Notes: generated from the letters alone by a model not told the origin. Numbered from the stretch's first letter, positions 45,812-55,177 are shown. The stretch: 64,000 nt of DNA from an uncultured Rikenella sp. (GCA_910577885.1 CAJTNK010000001.1:1-64000); one strand, 5' to 3'. Made by a program: numbers and translations.

Positions 45812-46705
45812 TCATAGTTTCGCCTCGATCAGGCCCTCTCGAAAGCTGCCTTCGACCTGAATCGTATGCCCGCAAAACATGTCGTCATCCTCAAAATAGG
45901 CCGTAAAACAGCCGTCGGACGTCATGCTGAAACCCTCTATCGTAATCCTCCGGACAAAATCAGCTTCCGATACGTTACCCTCCTCGTCCCCCTGCTCGGC
46001 CCAATCATTGGCCAGCGCGGTCATTTCCGCAGCTGCAAATTCCCGGATCGTCGCGTCCCATCTCTCCTGTTCGGCCAAGAGCTTTTTCATGGCCTGCCGG
46101 GCTTTTGTCCACGAAGCTCGACGGTTTACGTCGACATGGAGTATCACCCCAACCTCGTTACCCAACCAGTGGGCCTTTCCCCTAAAAAACTCCAACTCTG
46201 GGTCCAGCACCAGTTCCCCCAGCTCCTCGTCGTTGATAACGACGACAGGTTCGCGAGGTTCGACAGGCTGGATATGCTGCGTCCGGACCTCTTCCAAGAC
46301 CCCGCAGGCCGTTCCCTCTTCGAGCACTTCGGTCGGATACAACCGATTGAAGTAAGACTTTTTATAGCACTCCAACGGAACATCCTTCCTCGACTCCAAG
46401 AGACTCTCCGCAATGAACTTACGAGCCCGTAAACGATAGATCGTGCCTGCTTTGAATAACTTAGAGTCGACAGCCGCATCCGCCGCCGTAGCTCTCTCTT
46501 TTTTCACCGGCTCAACCAGGTAACCGTCGCCGAGATGCAACGCATCGGTCGCCGTGTCGACATAAGCCAGGTAATCGGCCCGAACCTCGAACTCCTCTTC
46601 GTCCCACACTCCATTCTTCAAACAATCACCCGTCAGGACCAAATACTCCCGCACCTCGGCCTCATATTGTTTTTCAAACTTGTCCAAGAGAGCCTTCTTT
46701 TTCAT
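45812..46705 (-). CDS. DUF2262 domain protein
   Basis: The 297-residue soluble protein has a C-terminal DUF2262 domain from about residue 170: AHWLGNEVGVILHVDV, then MTALANDWAEQGDEEGNVSE and YFEDDDMFCGHTIQVEGSFREG. The N-terminal 160 residues are charged and not recognised. Function is unknown; DUF2262 relatives occur as scattered accessory genes, sometimes near polymorphic toxin loci. Here it sits between gmk and nadD with gaps of 6 and 4 bases, as an apparent insertion into a housekeeping operon. Confidence 0.72.
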   Translation of the reverse strand: MKKKALLDKFEKQYEAEVREYLVLTGDCLKNGVWDEEEFEVRADYLAYVDTATDALHLGDGYLVEPVKKERATAADAAVDSKLFKAGTIYRLRARKFIAESLLESRKDVPLECYKKSYFNRLYPTEVLEEGTACGVLEEVRTQHIQPVEPREPVVVINDEELGELVLDPELEFFRGKAHWLGNEVGVILHVDVNRRASWTKARQAMKKLLAEQERWDATIREFAAAEMTALANDWAEQGDEEGNVSEADFVRRITIEGFSMTSDGCFTAYFEDDDMFCGHTIQVEGSFREGLIEAKL

Positions 46706-46711
46706 AATTCT

Positions 46712-47275
46712 TCACCGGGTCAAAAAATCGCCCACCACCTGCACCGCCTCCGCATACGCAGCCTGGAGGTCGTCATTCACCACCACCCGGTCGAACTTCG
46801 GAGCATAGCCGATCTCCTGTTCCGCCTTGGCCAGCCTCCGTTCGATGGCCTCCGCGGAATCCGTACCGCGTCCCTCCAACCGCCTCCGCAGCTCCGCCAC
46901 CGACGGCGGCATGATGAAGATCGACAACGCCTGATCGCCGAACAGCTTCTTGATATTCAGCGCCCCGACCACATCCACGTCGAACACCACCACATGCCCT
47001 CGATCCCAGATCCGGTCGATTTCGGCCCGCAACGTCCCGTAACAGGTCCCCGCATAGACCTCCTCCCACTCGATGAACTCACCCGCCTCGACCCGTGTCC
47101 GAAACTCCGCCGCATCCATGAAATAGTAGTCCACTCCGTCCCGCTCCTCGCCCCGCGGCGCCCGCGAAGTGGCCGAAATCGAAAACTCCAGCTCCGGAAA
47201 ACGTTCCAACAAGTGCCGTACGATGGTCGTCTTGCCCGAACCCGACGGCGCCGAGAATATCAATACCTTGCCCAT
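46712..47275 (-). CDS. gmk: Guanylate kinase
   Basis: The 187-residue kinase converts GMP to GDP. The P-loop is FSAPSGSGKTTIVRHLL near residue 6, the GMP-binding region is FSISATSRAPRGEERDGVDY near 36-55, and VVFDVDVVGALNIKKLFGDQA near 95 is typical. It follows yicC by 23 bases on the same strand, the usual neighbour in many bacteria. Confidence 0.96.
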   Translation of the reverse strand: MGKVLIFSAPSGSGKTTIVRHLLERFPELEFSISATSRAPRGEERDGVDYYFMDAAEFRTRVEAGEFIEWEEVYAGTCYGTLRAEIDRIWDRGHVVVFDVDVVGALNIKKLFGDQALSIFIMPPSVAELRRRLEGRGTDSAEAIERRLAKAEQEIGYAPKFDRVVVNDDLQAAYAEAVQVVGDFLTR

Positions 47276-47298
47276 GACTTAACGTAGTGAGAGAGGGG

Positions 47299-48177
47299 TT
47301 ATAAAAGATTGAGTAACTGTTCCTTGATCTTCTCCAACTCGTCTTTCATCCGCACCACGATTTTTTGGATCCCGGCATGGTTGGCCTTGGATCCGGTGGT
47401 GTTGATCTCGCGCCCGATCTCCTGGGCAATAAAGCCCAACTTCCGCCCCACGCCCTCCGACTCGGCAGCCACGGCGCGGAAATAGTCGCAATGCTGCTTG
47501 AGTCGCACCTTTTCTTCCGTGATGTCGAACTTTTCGAGGTAGTAGATGATCTCCTGTTCGAAGCGGTTGTTGTCGACGTGCACCTGCAAAGCCTTGAGGT
47601 TCTCCATCAGCCGCGTGCGTACGGTCTCGATCCGTTCCCCCTCGAGCGGTACGATCTGCGCCGCCAGCGACTCGATGGTGTCGATGCGCGTCAACAGATC
47701 CCGGATCAGCACCTCTCCCTCCTGCGCGCGGAAACGGTTCAGGTTTTCGATCGCCTCGTCCACCGCCTCGGTCAGCGCCTTCCATTCCTCCGGCCCGATC
47801 ACCACGGTCTCGGTCTGCATCACCTCCGGCAGGCGCAACACCGTAGTAATCAACGGCTCCGTCGCGTTCGTATCCCCCACCTCGCGCTGCAACTCGGCCA
47901 GCTGCGCATAATAAGCCTTGAAGAGTTCCCGGTTGATCGTCCCGGCAGTGGTTTTGCCGCCGCCGATCGTCTCGACCGACACGAAAAGGTCGACCTTTCC
48001 CCGCCCCAACGCCTTCCCCACCGTGTTGCGAATCTCGTACTCCTTCTCGCGATAGATCGATGGAATGCGGGTCGACAAGTCCAGCTGTTTGCTGTTCAGA
48101 CTCTTGATCTCGACCGTGATCTTGCGTTGGTCGGCGTGCCGTTCGGCCCGCCCGTAACCGGTCATGGATTTTACCAT
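47299..48177 (-). CDS. yicC: YicC family endoribonuclease-like protein
   Basis: From ATG 48175-48177 the 292-residue protein begins MVKSMTGYGRAER, the YicC signature, and ends with the conserved block QEIGREINTTGSKANHAGIQ and KDELEKIKEQLLNLL. YicC proteins have recently been described as endoribonucleases affecting sRNA or mRNA stability. The frame continues upstream without family similarity. It heads the yicC-gmk-DUF2262-nadD-TPR unit and is divergent from serC. Confidence 0.92.
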   Translation of the reverse strand: MVKSMTGYGRAERHADQRKITVEIKSLNSKQLDLSTRIPSIYREKEYEIRNTVGKALGRGKVDLFVSVETIGGGKTTAGTINRELFKAYYAQLAELQREVGDTNATEPLITTVLRLPEVMQTETVVIGPEEWKALTEAVDEAIENLNRFRAQEGEVLIRDLLTRIDTIESLAAQIVPLEGERIETVRTRLMENLKALQVHVDNNRFEQEIIYYLEKFDITEEKVRLKQHCDYFRAVAAESEGVGRKLGFIAQEIGREINTTGSKANHAGIQKIVVRMKDELEKIKEQLLNLL

Positions 48178-48351
48178 ACTCAAACCTTTAGATTTACCGA
48201 GAACAAATATAACGTGAAAAATCCGATTTTCCCGCAGCTCTGTGGCAAAACCGTCCGAACGGTCGGCCACAAAATCGACCGAAAAATTTCATTCCCCGAG
48301 ATTTTTTCCGATCTTTGATACTCATTTTCATCCATCTACTACCGCACAATC

Positions 48352-49425
48352 ATGAAGAAACACAACTTTTCCGCCGGCCCGTCGATTCTGCCTCGGCCGG
48401 CGATCGAAAGTGCCGCACAGGCCGTACTGGACTTGAACGGAATAGGTCTGTCGGTGCTCGAGATATCGCACCGGAGCAAGGACTTCGAAGCGGTGCTGGA
48501 CGAAGCCGTCGCCCTGTTCCGCGAGCTGCTCGGGATTCCGCAGGGGTACAGCGTCCTGTTCCTGGGCGGCGGGGCCAGCATGCAGTTCTGCATGGTGCCG
48601 TTCAACCTGCTGGAGAAAAAAGCCGGATACGTCAACACCGGCGTATGGGCGCGCAAGGCGCTGAAAGAGGCCAAGCTGTTCGGCGAGGTCGAGACGGTGG
48701 CCTCGTCGGAGGACCGCAACTTCTCGTACATCCCGAAAGGCTTTGCGATTCCGACCGACCTGGACTACCTCCACATCACGACCAACAACACGATTTTCGG
48801 CACGGAGTACCGGGGCGATCTCGACTCGCCGGTAACCCTGGTGGCGGACATGTCGTCGGACATCCTGTCGCGACCGGTCGACGTCTCGAAATACGGACTC
48901 ATCTACGGCGGCGCCCAGAAAAACCTGGGACCGGCCGGGGTTACGTTCGTCATCGTACGCAACGACATCTTGGGCAAAGTGTCGCGGGCGATTCCGACCA
49001 TGCTCGACTACCGCACGCACATCGAAGGAGGGTCGATGTTCAACACCCCGCCGGTCTTCCCGATCTATGTCCTGCGCGAGACGCTGCGGTGGCTCAAATC
49101 GATCGGCGGGGTACCGGCCATCCAAAAACTGAACGAAGAGAAAGCCGCCTTGCTCTACAACGAAATCGACCGAAACCCGCTCTTCCAGGGAACGGCGGCG
49201 GTCGAAGACCGTTCGCTGATGAACGTCAGCTTTGTCTACAGCGAGGAACACAAAGAGCTGGATCCCAACGCCTTCCTGGACTTCGCCAAAGAACGAGGCA
49301 TGGTCGGAGTCAAAGGACACCGACTGGTGGGCGGCTTCCGAGCTTCGCTCTACAACGCCATGCCCAAAGAAAGCGTACAAGCGCTCGTCGATACCATGCA
49401 AGAATTCGAAAAACTGTACTATTAA
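48352..49425 (+). CDS. serC: Phosphoserine aminotransferase
   Basis: The 357-residue PLP enzyme makes 3-phosphoserine in serine synthesis. Typical features are [15 protein letters not shown] at the N-terminus, [11 protein letters not shown] near 76, and the PLP lysine in [16 protein letters not shown] near 195. The last codons (CTG TAC TAT TAA) form the left end of palindromic repeat copy E, so the stop codon is shared with the repeat. serA and a DUF1015 gene follow, a standard Bacteroidetes serine cluster. Confidence 0.95.
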   Translation: MKKHNFSAGPSILPRPAIESAAQAVLDLNGIGLSVLEISHRSKDFEAVLDEAVALFRELLGIPQGYSVLFLGGGASMQFCMVPFNLLEKKAGYVNTGVWARKALKEAKLFGEVETVASSEDRNFSYIPKGFAIPTDLDYLHITTNNTIFGTEYRGDLDSPVTLVADMSSDILSRPVDVSKYGLIYGGAQKNLGPAGVTFVIVRNDILGKVSRAIPTMLDYRTHIEGGSMFNTPPVFPIYVLRETLRWLKSIGGVPAIQKLNEEKAALLYNEIDRNPLFQGTAAVEDRSLMNVSFVYSEEHKELDPNAFLDFAKERGMVGVKGHRLVGGFRASLYNAMPKESVQALVDTMQEFEKLYY

Positions 49426-49754
49426 TTGGATACCCGTTCATTGTGCTGGAGGGTACTGTACTTTCTGTGAACAGAAAGTACCAAAGAAACTTTAGCAAAG
49501 TGCTTCGCACTTTTAAGCCATCCGGGGCACAAGGTTCTCAGCCCGTTCGTGGGCCGGGGATTCGTCCGGGGGCGCATGATGTAGGGCAAAGACTTTGCGC
49601 CCCCGGAGAACCCCGACCCACAGTCGGCAGACACTGTACCGAGATAGAGTTAGGATGCGTAAGCATCCTCGGAAGTTTTTCTGGTTCTCTTTGTTCACAA
49701 AGAGAACAGTTCTATCCGGTTCAGCAAAGAACAAGATATTCCAATTAATAGTAC
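49416..49754. repeat. Palindromic intergenic repeat, copy E
   Basis: 339 bp between serC and serA with near-perfect ends: GTACTATTAATTGGATA (from 49416) and ATTCCAATTAATAGTAC (to 49754). The left hairpin is GTACTTTCTG-TGAA-CAGAAAGTAC (49458-49481) and the right is GTTCTCTTTG-TTCA-CAAAGAGAAC. The centre pairs CGTGGGCCGGGGATTCGTCC with GGAGAACCCCGACCCAC. Inner hairpins are AAAGTGC/GCACTTT and AGGATGC/GCATCCT. Confidence 0.88.
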
Positions 49755-49769
49755 GTTAAACAAATAGTT

Positions 49770-50693
49770 ATGAAGATATTAGTAGCGACAGAGAAGCCGT
49801 TTTCGAGAGAAGCCACCGAGGGGATCGAGGCGATCGCTCGGGAGGCCGGCTTTGCGTGTGAGTTGTTGGAAAAATATACGTCCGTCGATGAGTTGAAACG
49901 TGCGGTGGCGGATGCGGATGCGTTGATCGTGCGGTCGGACAAGGTGACGGCGGAGGTGATCGAAGCGGCCCGGGCGCTGAAAATTGTGGTGCGGGCCGGG
50001 GCCGGGTATGATAATCTGGATTTGGGGGCGTGTACGGCCCGTGGGATCGTAGCGATGAACACACCGGGGCAGAATTCGAATGCGGTGGCGGAGTTGGCCG
50101 TGTCGATGATGATTTTCATGGCCCGGAATCAGTTCACGCCGGGAACGGGGCATGAGATCAGCGGGAAACGGCTGGGAATACATGCCTATGGGAATGTGGG
50201 ACGGATTGTGGCTCGGTATGGGCGGGCGTTGGGGATGGAGGTATCGGCTTTCGACCCGTTCGTGACCGATCCGGAGGTTTTTGCCCGGGACGGGGTGAGG
50301 ATGGTTACTTCCGTCAGGGAATTGTACGAGAACAGCGACTACCTGTCGTTGCACATTCCGGCCACGGCGGAGACCAAGGGATCCATTGGGTACGATCTGT
50401 TGATGTCGATGCCCGAGGGGGCTACGCTGGTAAATACGGCACGCAAGGAGGTGATCGACGAAGCGGGGCTGGCCAGAGCGCTGGCAGAACGGTCCGGGCT
50501 CAAGTACGTTACGGACATTGCGCCGGATAGCGCGGCGGAGTTGGCGGAAAAGTTCGGAAAGCGGTTTTTCGCCACGCCGAAGAAGATGGGGGCGGAGACG
50601 GCGGAAGCCAATGTAAATGCCGGGTTGGCGGCGGCGCGACAGATTGTGGCGTTTTTCAAGGAGGGGGTGACCCGATTTCAAGTGAATCGCTAA
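49770..50693 (+). CDS. serA: 3-phosphoglycerate dehydrogenase, short form
   Basis: The 307-residue enzyme oxidises 3-phosphoglycerate in serine synthesis. It lacks the regulatory ACT domain. The NAD motif is GKRLGIHAYGNVGRIVARYG near residue 130, and the active-site Arg is in LVNTARKEVIDEAG near 226. Where most D-2-hydroxyacid dehydrogenases have catalytic His (TPHxGGST), this protein has Lys in ATPKKMGAETAEAN near 268. This variant is known among Bacteroidetes and some protist enzymes and is probably functional. The gene is separated from serC by repeat E. Confidence 0.93.
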   Translation: MKILVATEKPFSREATEGIEAIAREAGFACELLEKYTSVDELKRAVADADALIVRSDKVTAEVIEAARALKIVVRAGAGYDNLDLGACTARGIVAMNTPGQNSNAVAELAVSMMIFMARNQFTPGTGHEISGKRLGIHAYGNVGRIVARYGRALGMEVSAFDPFVTDPEVFARDGVRMVTSVRELYENSDYLSLHIPATAETKGSIGYDLLMSMPEGATLVNTARKEVIDEAGLARALAERSGLKYVTDIAPDSAAELAEKFGKRFFATPKKMGAETAEANVNAGLAAARQIVAFFKEGVTRFQVNR

Positions 50694-50709
50694 AAAACGC
50701 TTGTTGACT

Positions 50710-51969
50710 ATGGTGAAAATCAAACCGTTCAAAGGGATCCGGCCGCCGCGGGAGTTGGCCAAGGAGGTGGCGTCGCGACCGTATGACGTGCTGAACTCCG
50801 CAGAGGCGAAAGCCGAGGCGGGGGAGAAGTCGTTGTTGCATATCATCAAACCGGAGATTGATTTCGAGCCGATGATCGACGAACATTCCACTCAGGCTTA
50901 CGATCATGCAGTGGCCAATTTTAAAAAGTGGAAAGCAAACGGGTGGCTGGTACAGGATGACGAGAAGTGCTACTATGTGTATGCCCAGACGATGGAGGGG
51001 CGGACACAGTACGGATTGGTGGCGGCTTGCCACTTCGAGGACTATGTGGCGGGACGGATCAAGAAGCACGAGCTGACGCGGCCGGACAAGGAGGAGGACC
51101 GAATGATCCACGTGTGGAGGCAGGAGGCGAATATCGAGCCGGTGTTCTTTGCCTATCCGGCTCGGGGAGAGGTGGATGCGATTATCGATCGGGTGGTGAC
51201 GACGCGGGAGCCGGTGTACGATTTTGTGGCGGAGGGGGATGGATTCGGACATCGTTTTTGGGTGATCGACGAGGAAGGGGTGATTGCGCGGCTCACCGAG
51301 CTTTTTGCGGAGGTTCCGGCTTTGTACGTGGCCGACGGACACCACCGGACAGCGGCGGCGGCACGGGTGGGGGCCGAAAAAAAGGAAGCCTTGCTCGACG
51401 CCGGCGGCACATATACCGGGGAGGAGGAGTTCAATTACTTTTTGGCGGTGATTTTCCCGGACAACCAGTTGAAAATCATCGACTACAACCGGGTGGTACG
51501 GGACCTGAACGGGCTGACGCCGGAAGAGCTGGTCGCTGCGCTGGACAAAGACTTTGTCGTGACTCGCCATGGGACAGAGATCTACCGACCGGCGGAGTTG
51601 CACGACTTTTCCATGTATTTGAACGGGGAGTGGTACGGCTTGCGGGCGCGCGAGGGACGGTACGACGATGCCGATCCGATCGGGGTGTTGGATGTGACCA
51701 TCCTGTCGACCCTCGTCCTCGACCGGCTTCTCGGGATCCGCGACCTGAGGACCGACAAACGGATCGACTTCGTGGGAGGGATCCGGGGCCTGGGCGAATT
51801 GCAGCGGCGGGTGGACAGCGGAGAGATGGCCGTGGCGTTCGCCCTGTATCCGGTGTCGATGCAGCAACTGATCGACATTGCCGACACGGGAAATATCATG
51901 CCGCCGAAAACCACTTGGTTCGAGCCGAAATTACGGTCTGGGTTGGTCATCCATTCGTTGAAGGATTGA
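50710..51969 (+). CDS. DUF1015 family protein of the serine cluster
   Basis: The 419-residue protein (ATG 50710; TTG 50701 also possible) matches DUF1015: IKPFKGIRPPRELAKEVASRPYDVLN at the start, KCYYVYAQTMEGR, VADGHHRTAAAARVG near 220 and a typical C-terminal block. This family very often sits with serA and serC and is presumed to act in phosphoserine metabolism; the reaction is not established here. No serB is visible nearby. The gene starts 16 bases after serA. Confidence 0.88.
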   Translation: MVKIKPFKGIRPPRELAKEVASRPYDVLNSAEAKAEAGEKSLLHIIKPEIDFEPMIDEHSTQAYDHAVANFKKWKANGWLVQDDEKCYYVYAQTMEGRTQYGLVAACHFEDYVAGRIKKHELTRPDKEEDRMIHVWRQEANIEPVFFAYPARGEVDAIIDRVVTTREPVYDFVAEGDGFGHRFWVIDEEGVIARLTELFAEVPALYVADGHHRTAAAARVGAEKKEALLDAGGTYTGEEEFNYFLAVIFPDNQLKIIDYNRVVRDLNGLTPEELVAALDKDFVVTRHGTEIYRPAELHDFSMYLNGEWYGLRAREGRYDDADPIGVLDVTILSTLVLDRLLGIRDLRTDKRIDFVGGIRGLGELQRRVDSGEMAVAFALYPVSMQQLIDIADTGNIMPPKTTWFEPKLRSGLVIHSLKD

Positions 51970-52011
51970 GCGGGACGAAAGAACAGATTGGATACCCCAA
52001 TTATCAGGAGG

Positions 52012-52050
52012 ATAAAAAATAGGATAACAGTTCGTTATCCTATTTTTTAT
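52012..52050. terminator. Bidirectional terminator after the serine cluster
   Basis: Perfect 17-bp arms (52012-52028 and 52034-52050) around AGTTC, with A-run and T-run flanks. It lies 42 bases after the DUF1015 stop. Confidence 0.85.
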
Positions 52051-52143
52051 AGGTTTGGACGACGTAGGAATAGCCGAAATATCGCACCCTCCGAACAACA
52101 TTTGGACTACCTTCGTGCGTTAGTATGGACAAACACCCGTAAA

Positions 52144-52374
52144 ATGGCCAAGATACAAGGAAAGATCGTCGTAGACACGGAACGTTGCAAAGGTTGCGGC
52201 GTCTGCATCGAAGCCTGTCCGACCCAGACCATCGCGCTGAGTCCGCAGGTCAACGCGAAAGGGTACAACTACTGCTACATGGCCTCGCCGGAGGCTTGTA
52301 TCGGATGTGCCGGGTGTGCCGTGGTGTGCCCGGACAGCTGCATCGTCGTTTACAGAGAGAAAAAACAGGCATAA
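52144..52374 (+). CDS. korD: 2-oxoacid:ferredoxin oxidoreductase, ferredoxin subunit
   Basis: ATG 52144 gives a 76-residue dicluster ferredoxin with two [4Fe-4S] motifs (CKGCGVCIEAC from residue 15 and CIGCAGCAVVCP from about 52). It is the delta subunit that carries electrons from the TPP site of the enzyme encoded by the next three genes. Its stop is immediately followed by the alpha-subunit ATG. Confidence 0.9.
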   Translation: MAKIQGKIVVDTERCKGCGVCIEACPTQTIALSPQVNAKGYNYCYMASPEACIGCAGCAVVCPDSCIVVYREKKQA

Positions 52375-53454
52375 ATGGAAGATATCAAACTGATGAAAGG
52401 GAACGAAGTGCTGGCTCACGCCGCTGTACGGTGCGGAGCGGACGGCTACTTCGGTTACCCGATCACTCCGCAGTCGGAGGTCCTCGAGACCCTGACCGAG
52501 CTGCGGCCGTGGGAGACCACCGGCATGGTCGTGCTGCAGGCCGAAAGCGAGGTGGCATCGATCAATATGGTGTACGGGGGAGCGTCGGTGGGGAAACGGG
52601 TCATGACTTCCACGTCGAGCCCGGGACTTTCGCTGATGTGCGAAGGACTCTCCTACTTGGCGGGGGCGGAACTGCCGTGCGTGGTGATCGACGTCTCGCG
52701 CGGGGGGCCGGGCCTGGGCACGATCCAGGCTTCGCAGGCCGACTACTTCCAGGTGGTGAAGGGCGGGGGACATGGCGATTACCGGATGCCGGTGCTGGCG
52801 CCCAATTCGGTGCAGGAGATGAACGACTTCGTGGAGTTGGCTTTCGAGCTCGCGTTCAAGTATTTGAACCCGGTGATGATCCTGGCCGACGGAGTCATCG
52901 GACAGATGATGGAAAAAGTGCGGCTGAGTCCGCAGAAACCCAGACGCACGGAGGAACAGATACGGCAGGAGTGTCCGTGGGCCGCACTGGGCAAGGGCGC
53001 GCGCAAGGAGCGGAATATCATCACCTCGTGTTACATCGATCCGGAGACGATGGAGCGGCATAATCACAAGTTGCAGGCCAAGTACGACCGGATGGAGCGC
53101 GAGGAGGTTCGGGTCGAGGAGATCGAAACGGCCGATGCGGAGTACATCCTGGTGGCCTACGGGGCATCGTCGCGCATCTGCGCCAAGGTGGTCGAAGATG
53201 CGCGGGCTGCGGGATTGAAAGTCGGGTTGATTCGACCGATCACCCTGTTCCCGTTTCCGACGGAGGCGATCCGCCGGGCGGCGCAGAACGGGGCGCGGGG
53301 CTTCTTGTCCGTGGAGTTGAGCATGGGGCAGATGATCGAAGACGTCCGCTTGGCGGTAGGGGATGCGACCATTCCGGTACGGCACTTCGGACGGACCGGC
53401 GGGATCATCCATTCCCCGCGCGAAGTTTTCGATGCCTTGAAACAAATGTTGTAA
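52375..53454 (+). CDS. korA: 2-oxoacid:ferredoxin oxidoreductase alpha subunit (KorA/VorB type)
   Basis: The 359-residue subunit has the pyruvate ferredoxin oxidoreductase domain I start (KGNEVLAHAAVRCGADGYFGYPITPQSE) and a domain II-like region from about 245 (YILVAYGASSRICAKVVEDA, then GLIRPITLFPFPTEAI). With beta, gamma and delta subunits it converts a 2-oxoacid plus CoA to an acyl-CoA with reduced ferredoxin. The substrate may be 2-oxoglutarate or a branched-chain 2-oxoacid, and sequence alone does not decide. Palindromic repeat copy F separates it from the beta subunit. Confidence 0.92.
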   Translation: MEDIKLMKGNEVLAHAAVRCGADGYFGYPITPQSEVLETLTELRPWETTGMVVLQAESEVASINMVYGGASVGKRVMTSTSSPGLSLMCEGLSYLAGAELPCVVIDVSRGGPGLGTIQASQADYFQVVKGGGHGDYRMPVLAPNSVQEMNDFVELAFELAFKYLNPVMILADGVIGQMMEKVRLSPQKPRRTEEQIRQECPWAALGKGARKERNIITSCYIDPETMERHNHKLQAKYDRMEREEVRVEEIETADAEYILVAYGASSRICAKVVEDARAAGLKVGLIRPITLFPFPTEAIRRAAQNGARGFLSVELSMGQMIEDVRLAVGDATIPVRHFGRTGGIIHSPREVFDALKQML

Positions 53455-53779
53455 TCATTCGGCTTTCTTTGATCGTTCTTTAGCAACGTGAGGGTACTGT
53501 CCCTTTCTTGAAAGAAAGGGACCCAAAGAACTTTCAGATAGCATACGCTATGTCTTAGGCTCCGCAGTCCTCAGGGTTGTGGGTGGGACTTTCCGGTGTC
53601 GGCGCATAAGGTAATTTACACATGACGCGCCGCACCGAGAAAGCCCCACCCAAAGCACCAGGCAGACACGGCCAAAGCATCCCAAAGGGATGCGCTCGGA
53701 AGTCTTTTTGGTTCTTTTTCTTCAGAAAAAGAACAGTTCCTGCCCGTTACCAAGGACCTGTCAAAGAGAGCGAATCATT
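53454..53779. repeat. Palindromic intergenic repeat, copy F
   Basis: About 326 bp between the alpha and beta subunit genes of one enzyme. The ends pair as AT.ATTCG.CT.TCTTTGA, different from copies A, E and G. The left hairpin is GTCCCTTTCT-TGAA-AGAAAGGGAC (53499-53522), and the right is GTTCTTTTTC-TTCA-GAAAAAGAAC. Core GATAGCATACGCTATGTCTT, centre GTGGGTGGGACTTTCCGGTG paired with CACCGAGAAAGCCCCACCC, and inner hairpin GCATCCC/GGGATGC are present. Confidence 0.87.
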
Positions 53780-53804
53780 CAAATAATTTCTGACCGAGTA
53801 AACA

Positions 53805-54608
53805 ATGATGGCAGAGAGATCTATATTAGAAGTAGCCGAGACGGACGAGAATCGGGTTTACGGTCGTCCGCGGTTGCTGTTGGACGCCACGATGCACTAT
53901 TGTCCGGGGTGTTCGCACGGGACGGTGCACAAGCTGGTGGCCGAGACGATCGACGAACTCGGCGCCGAGGATCGGGCGATCGGAGTTACGCCGGTCGGAT
54001 GCGCGGCTTTTCTGTACAACTACATCGACATCGACTGGATCCAGGCTTCGCACGGACGTGCGCCGTCGGTGGCGACGGCGGTCAAACGGCTCTGTCCGGA
54101 CAAACTCGTCTTCACGTACCAGGGGGACGGGGACTTGGCGGCGATCGGGACGGCAGAGGCCATTCATGCGGCCAATCGGGGGGATAACGTGGCTATTATC
54201 TTCATCAACAACGCAATATATGGGATGACCGGCGGTCAGATGGCACCGACCACGCTGCTGGGGATGAAGACCGCCACCACGCCGATGGGACGAACACCGG
54301 AGCTGAACGGCTATCCGTTCAAGGTGGCCGATATGCTGGCTTTGCTGGAGGGGGTGACCTACGTGACGCGGCAGAGCGTCGACACGCCGGCCCACGTGCG
54401 GCAGGCGAAACGGGCGATCCGGAAAGCGTTCGAAAATTCGATGAACAATCGCGGTTTCTCGTTCGTCGAGATCGTGGCGACCTGCAACTCGGGGTGGAAG
54501 CTCACTCCGGTAGCGGCCAACCGGTGGATGGAAGAGAACATGCACCCGACTTATCCGCTGGGGGATTTGAAAGATACGACCGCGGCCGGGACAGCCACCG
54601 AAAAATAA
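53805..54608 (+). CDS. korB: 2-oxoacid:ferredoxin oxidoreductase beta subunit
   Basis: The 267-residue TPP-binding subunit includes DATMHYCPGCSHGTVHKLVAE near residue 28, VGCAAFLYNYIDIDWIQASHGRAPSVATAVK near 64 and the TPP/Mg motif FTYQGDGDLAAIGTAEAIHAANRGDNVAIIFINN near 104-137. It completes the catalytic heterodimer with the alpha subunit encoded before repeat F. ATG 53808 is an alternative start. The gamma subunit gene follows 14 bases later. Confidence 0.93.
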   Translation: MMAERSILEVAETDENRVYGRPRLLLDATMHYCPGCSHGTVHKLVAETIDELGAEDRAIGVTPVGCAAFLYNYIDIDWIQASHGRAPSVATAVKRLCPDKLVFTYQGDGDLAAIGTAEAIHAANRGDNVAIIFINNAIYGMTGGQMAPTTLLGMKTATTPMGRTPELNGYPFKVADMLALLEGVTYVTRQSVDTPAHVRQAKRAIRKAFENSMNNRGFSFVEIVATCNSGWKLTPVAANRWMEENMHPTYPLGDLKDTTAAGTATEK

Positions 54609-54622
54609 CGCACACAGATATT

Positions 54623-55177
54623 ATGAAAGAAGAGATCATTATAGCCGGATTCGGCGGCCAGGGGGTTCTGTCGATGGGCAAGATATTGGCCTACTCGGGA
54701 GTGATGCAGGGGCAGGAGGTGAGCTGGATTCCCTCTTACGGGCCAGAGATGCGCGGCGGGACGGCCAACGTGACGGTGATTCTGAGCGACCGGAAGATCA
54801 GTTCGCCGGTGGTGCAGGAGTTCGACACCGGGATCGTGCTGAACCAGCAGTCGCTGGACAAGTTCGAAGAGGCGATCAAGCCGGGCGGGACGCTGTTGTA
54901 TGATCCGAACGGAATTACCAACGCGCCACGGAGAACAGATTTGTCGATCTATACGATCGACGCGGCGATCGAAGCGGCGCGAAGCGGAAATGCCAAGGTC
55001 TTTAATATGCTGGTGTTGGGGGCTTTTCTGAAGATCAAGCCGCTGGTGACGATCGAGAATGTGATCGAGGGGTTGCGACATTCGCTGCCGGAGCGGGCGC
55101 ATAAGATGATCCCGGCCAATGAGGCGGCCTTGCGGCGCGGGATGGAACTGGTGGTACCGGTAAAGCAGGGAGAGTAG
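54623..55177 (+). CDS. korC: 2-oxoacid:ferredoxin oxidoreductase gamma subunit
   Basis: ATG 54623 gives 184 residues with the gamma-subunit Rossmann-like opening IIIAGFGGQGVLSMGKILAYSG and the conserved block WIPSYGPEMRGGTANVTVILSD near 38. This subunit helps bind CoA and completes the four-subunit enzyme. The frame opens further upstream inside korB, but that part is unrelated. A strong hairpin terminator follows 31 bases after the stop. Confidence 0.93.
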   Translation: MKEEIIIAGFGGQGVLSMGKILAYSGVMQGQEVSWIPSYGPEMRGGTANVTVILSDRKISSPVVQEFDTGIVLNQQSLDKFEEAIKPGGTLLYDPNGITNAPRRTDLSIYTIDAAIEAARSGNAKVFNMLVLGAFLKIKPLVTIENVIEGLRHSLPERAHKMIPANEAALRRGMELVVPVKQGE

